From Breviolum minutum Mf 1.05b.01 (lineage: Eukaryota > Sar > Dinophyceae > Suessiales > Symbiodiniaceae), in NCBI GenBank assembly GCA_000507305.1, contig DF240038.1, positions 102,265-166,264 of the forward strand: a stretch of 64,000 nt of DNA, read 5' to 3'. Of this stretch, positions 63,761 through 64,000 are shown piece after piece (positions within the stretch are counted from its first letter, which is position 1; each line of letters begins with the position of its first letter). Below the pieces are notes generated by a model. It did no database searches, had not been told where the DNA came from, and saw nothing but the letters and a program-made list of their open reading frames with translations. The position numbers and the translations under genes are program-made.

Positions 63761-63979
63761 CCACCGCGGTTTTTCCCAACCCTAAACCCTAAACTCAGAT
63801 TGGTTTGTCGTGCCATGAAACATGCCATTTTGCGCACACTAATTTTGGAACAAGATCTTGCAGGGTAAAAGATTTTAAAAACATATTGGCGATCAAATAA
63901 TTTGAGCCTCAAAAAATGCTCGCCAAAAAAACAGGTGTCCACCACCGCGTTTTTTTCCCAACCCTAAACCCTAACTCAA
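63761..63979 (-). repeat. two copies of a telomere-motif-bearing 39-bp segment
   Basis: CCACCGCGGTTTTTCCCAAC + CCTAAACCCTAAA at 63761 recurs at 63941 (CCACCGCGTTTTTTTCCCAA + CCCTAAACCCTAA). On the minus strand each holds two TTTAGGG-type units, the telomere motif of many dinoflagellates and plants. The window ends 21 bases later in a (CAA)n run. Confidence 0.75.
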
Positions 63980-64000
63980 ATACCTACAACAACAACAACA

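Noticed and set aside
1-64000. tRNA, rRNA, 5S, spliced-leader genes and CRISPR arrays
   Set aside because: No cloverleaf with a convincing GGTTCRA loop, no rRNA blocks, no CCGTAGCCATTTTGGCTCAAG-like leader and no spaced direct-repeat array were seen by eye; a covariance-model search would be decisive.

Overview
The window looks like nuclear DNA of a dinoflagellate, most likely a Symbiodiniaceae-type alga. Four things suggest this. A non-LTR retrotransposon encodes a cytosine-C5 DNA methyltransferase, a combination reported from dinoflagellates. Short runs of TTTAGGG-type telomere motif lie inside the sequence. Host coding is sparse and broken. More than 60 short foldback (MITE-like) elements are packed between gene scraps, often one inside another. 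I found no rRNA, tRNA, CRISPR or bacterial-type operon. The taxon is an inference; nothing here fixes it.

The centre of the window (39,650-49,511, minus strand) is one retrotransposon of about 9.9 kb with exact 19-bp target-site duplications. In reading order it carries: a complete DNA methyltransferase (48,976-47,912); a region with a possible Ulp1-like His...Cys-Gly protease signature; a conserved unknown region; a short coiled coil; about 570 codons of very hydrophobic Cys/Phe/Trp-rich sequence; the start of an APE endonuclease; a reverse transcriptase with an intact FIDD box; a zinc knuckle; an RNase H with all four acidic residues; and about 230 residues of unknown C-terminus. The reading is broken by two +1 frame changes, one TAG, one TGA, and an N at 42,888 where most of the endonuclease is missing. 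The element landed inside a foldback element (family A), whose two halves now lie 9.9 kb apart.

The rest is a mosaic. I named the foldback families A-M by their ends. A: TGGTGGTTTCAACCC / GAAACCACCAC. B: CTGTTGATGG with AAGAAATCC or TTCAGAAATC. C: CTTGGAGGATCATCCC. D: CTTGGATGTCCCAGGAAGTTAG. E: CMCYCCCTGAAACTAACA, or CACCCCCGAAAACTAAC. F: ACAAGGTGGGCCCCTACCAG with TTATAA-rich arms. G: CTAGACATCCAGTCATACC. H: TGGATGTTTCCAAAAATAG. I: CCAGGTGATTCAAAGTGACC. J: TGAGCMACGAAAAA...GGGATCCTTAT...TTCATTGCTCA. K: GGATCCATGTATGGTA with TTTACCTACATTTACC. L: a single copy with a 38-bp perfect inverted repeat. M: ATCACCTTCTGAGRATGGTGAT. Families B, C, D and E are often flanked by TA on both sides, as expected for Tc1/mariner-type mobilisation.

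Between these lie gene fragments, mostly on the minus strand, usually under 600 bp and often frameshifted (3.8-4.45, 7.4-7.6, 9.0-9.5, 10.9-11.5, 18.4-18.8, 24.3-24.7, 26.2-26.8, 50.3-50.8, 54.0-54.8, 57.3-57.6 and 63.35-63.7 kb). They may be decayed gene copies or single exons; without transcripts I cannot tell. One (9.1-9.5 kb) sits inside an F-family element, as if captured. Tandem arrays occur at 7.75-7.97 kb (81-bp unit), 19.53-19.79 kb (24-bp unit) and 19.8-20.04 kb (about 40-bp unit). Intergenic stretches not listed hold only weak or truncated repeat copies or nothing I can recognise.
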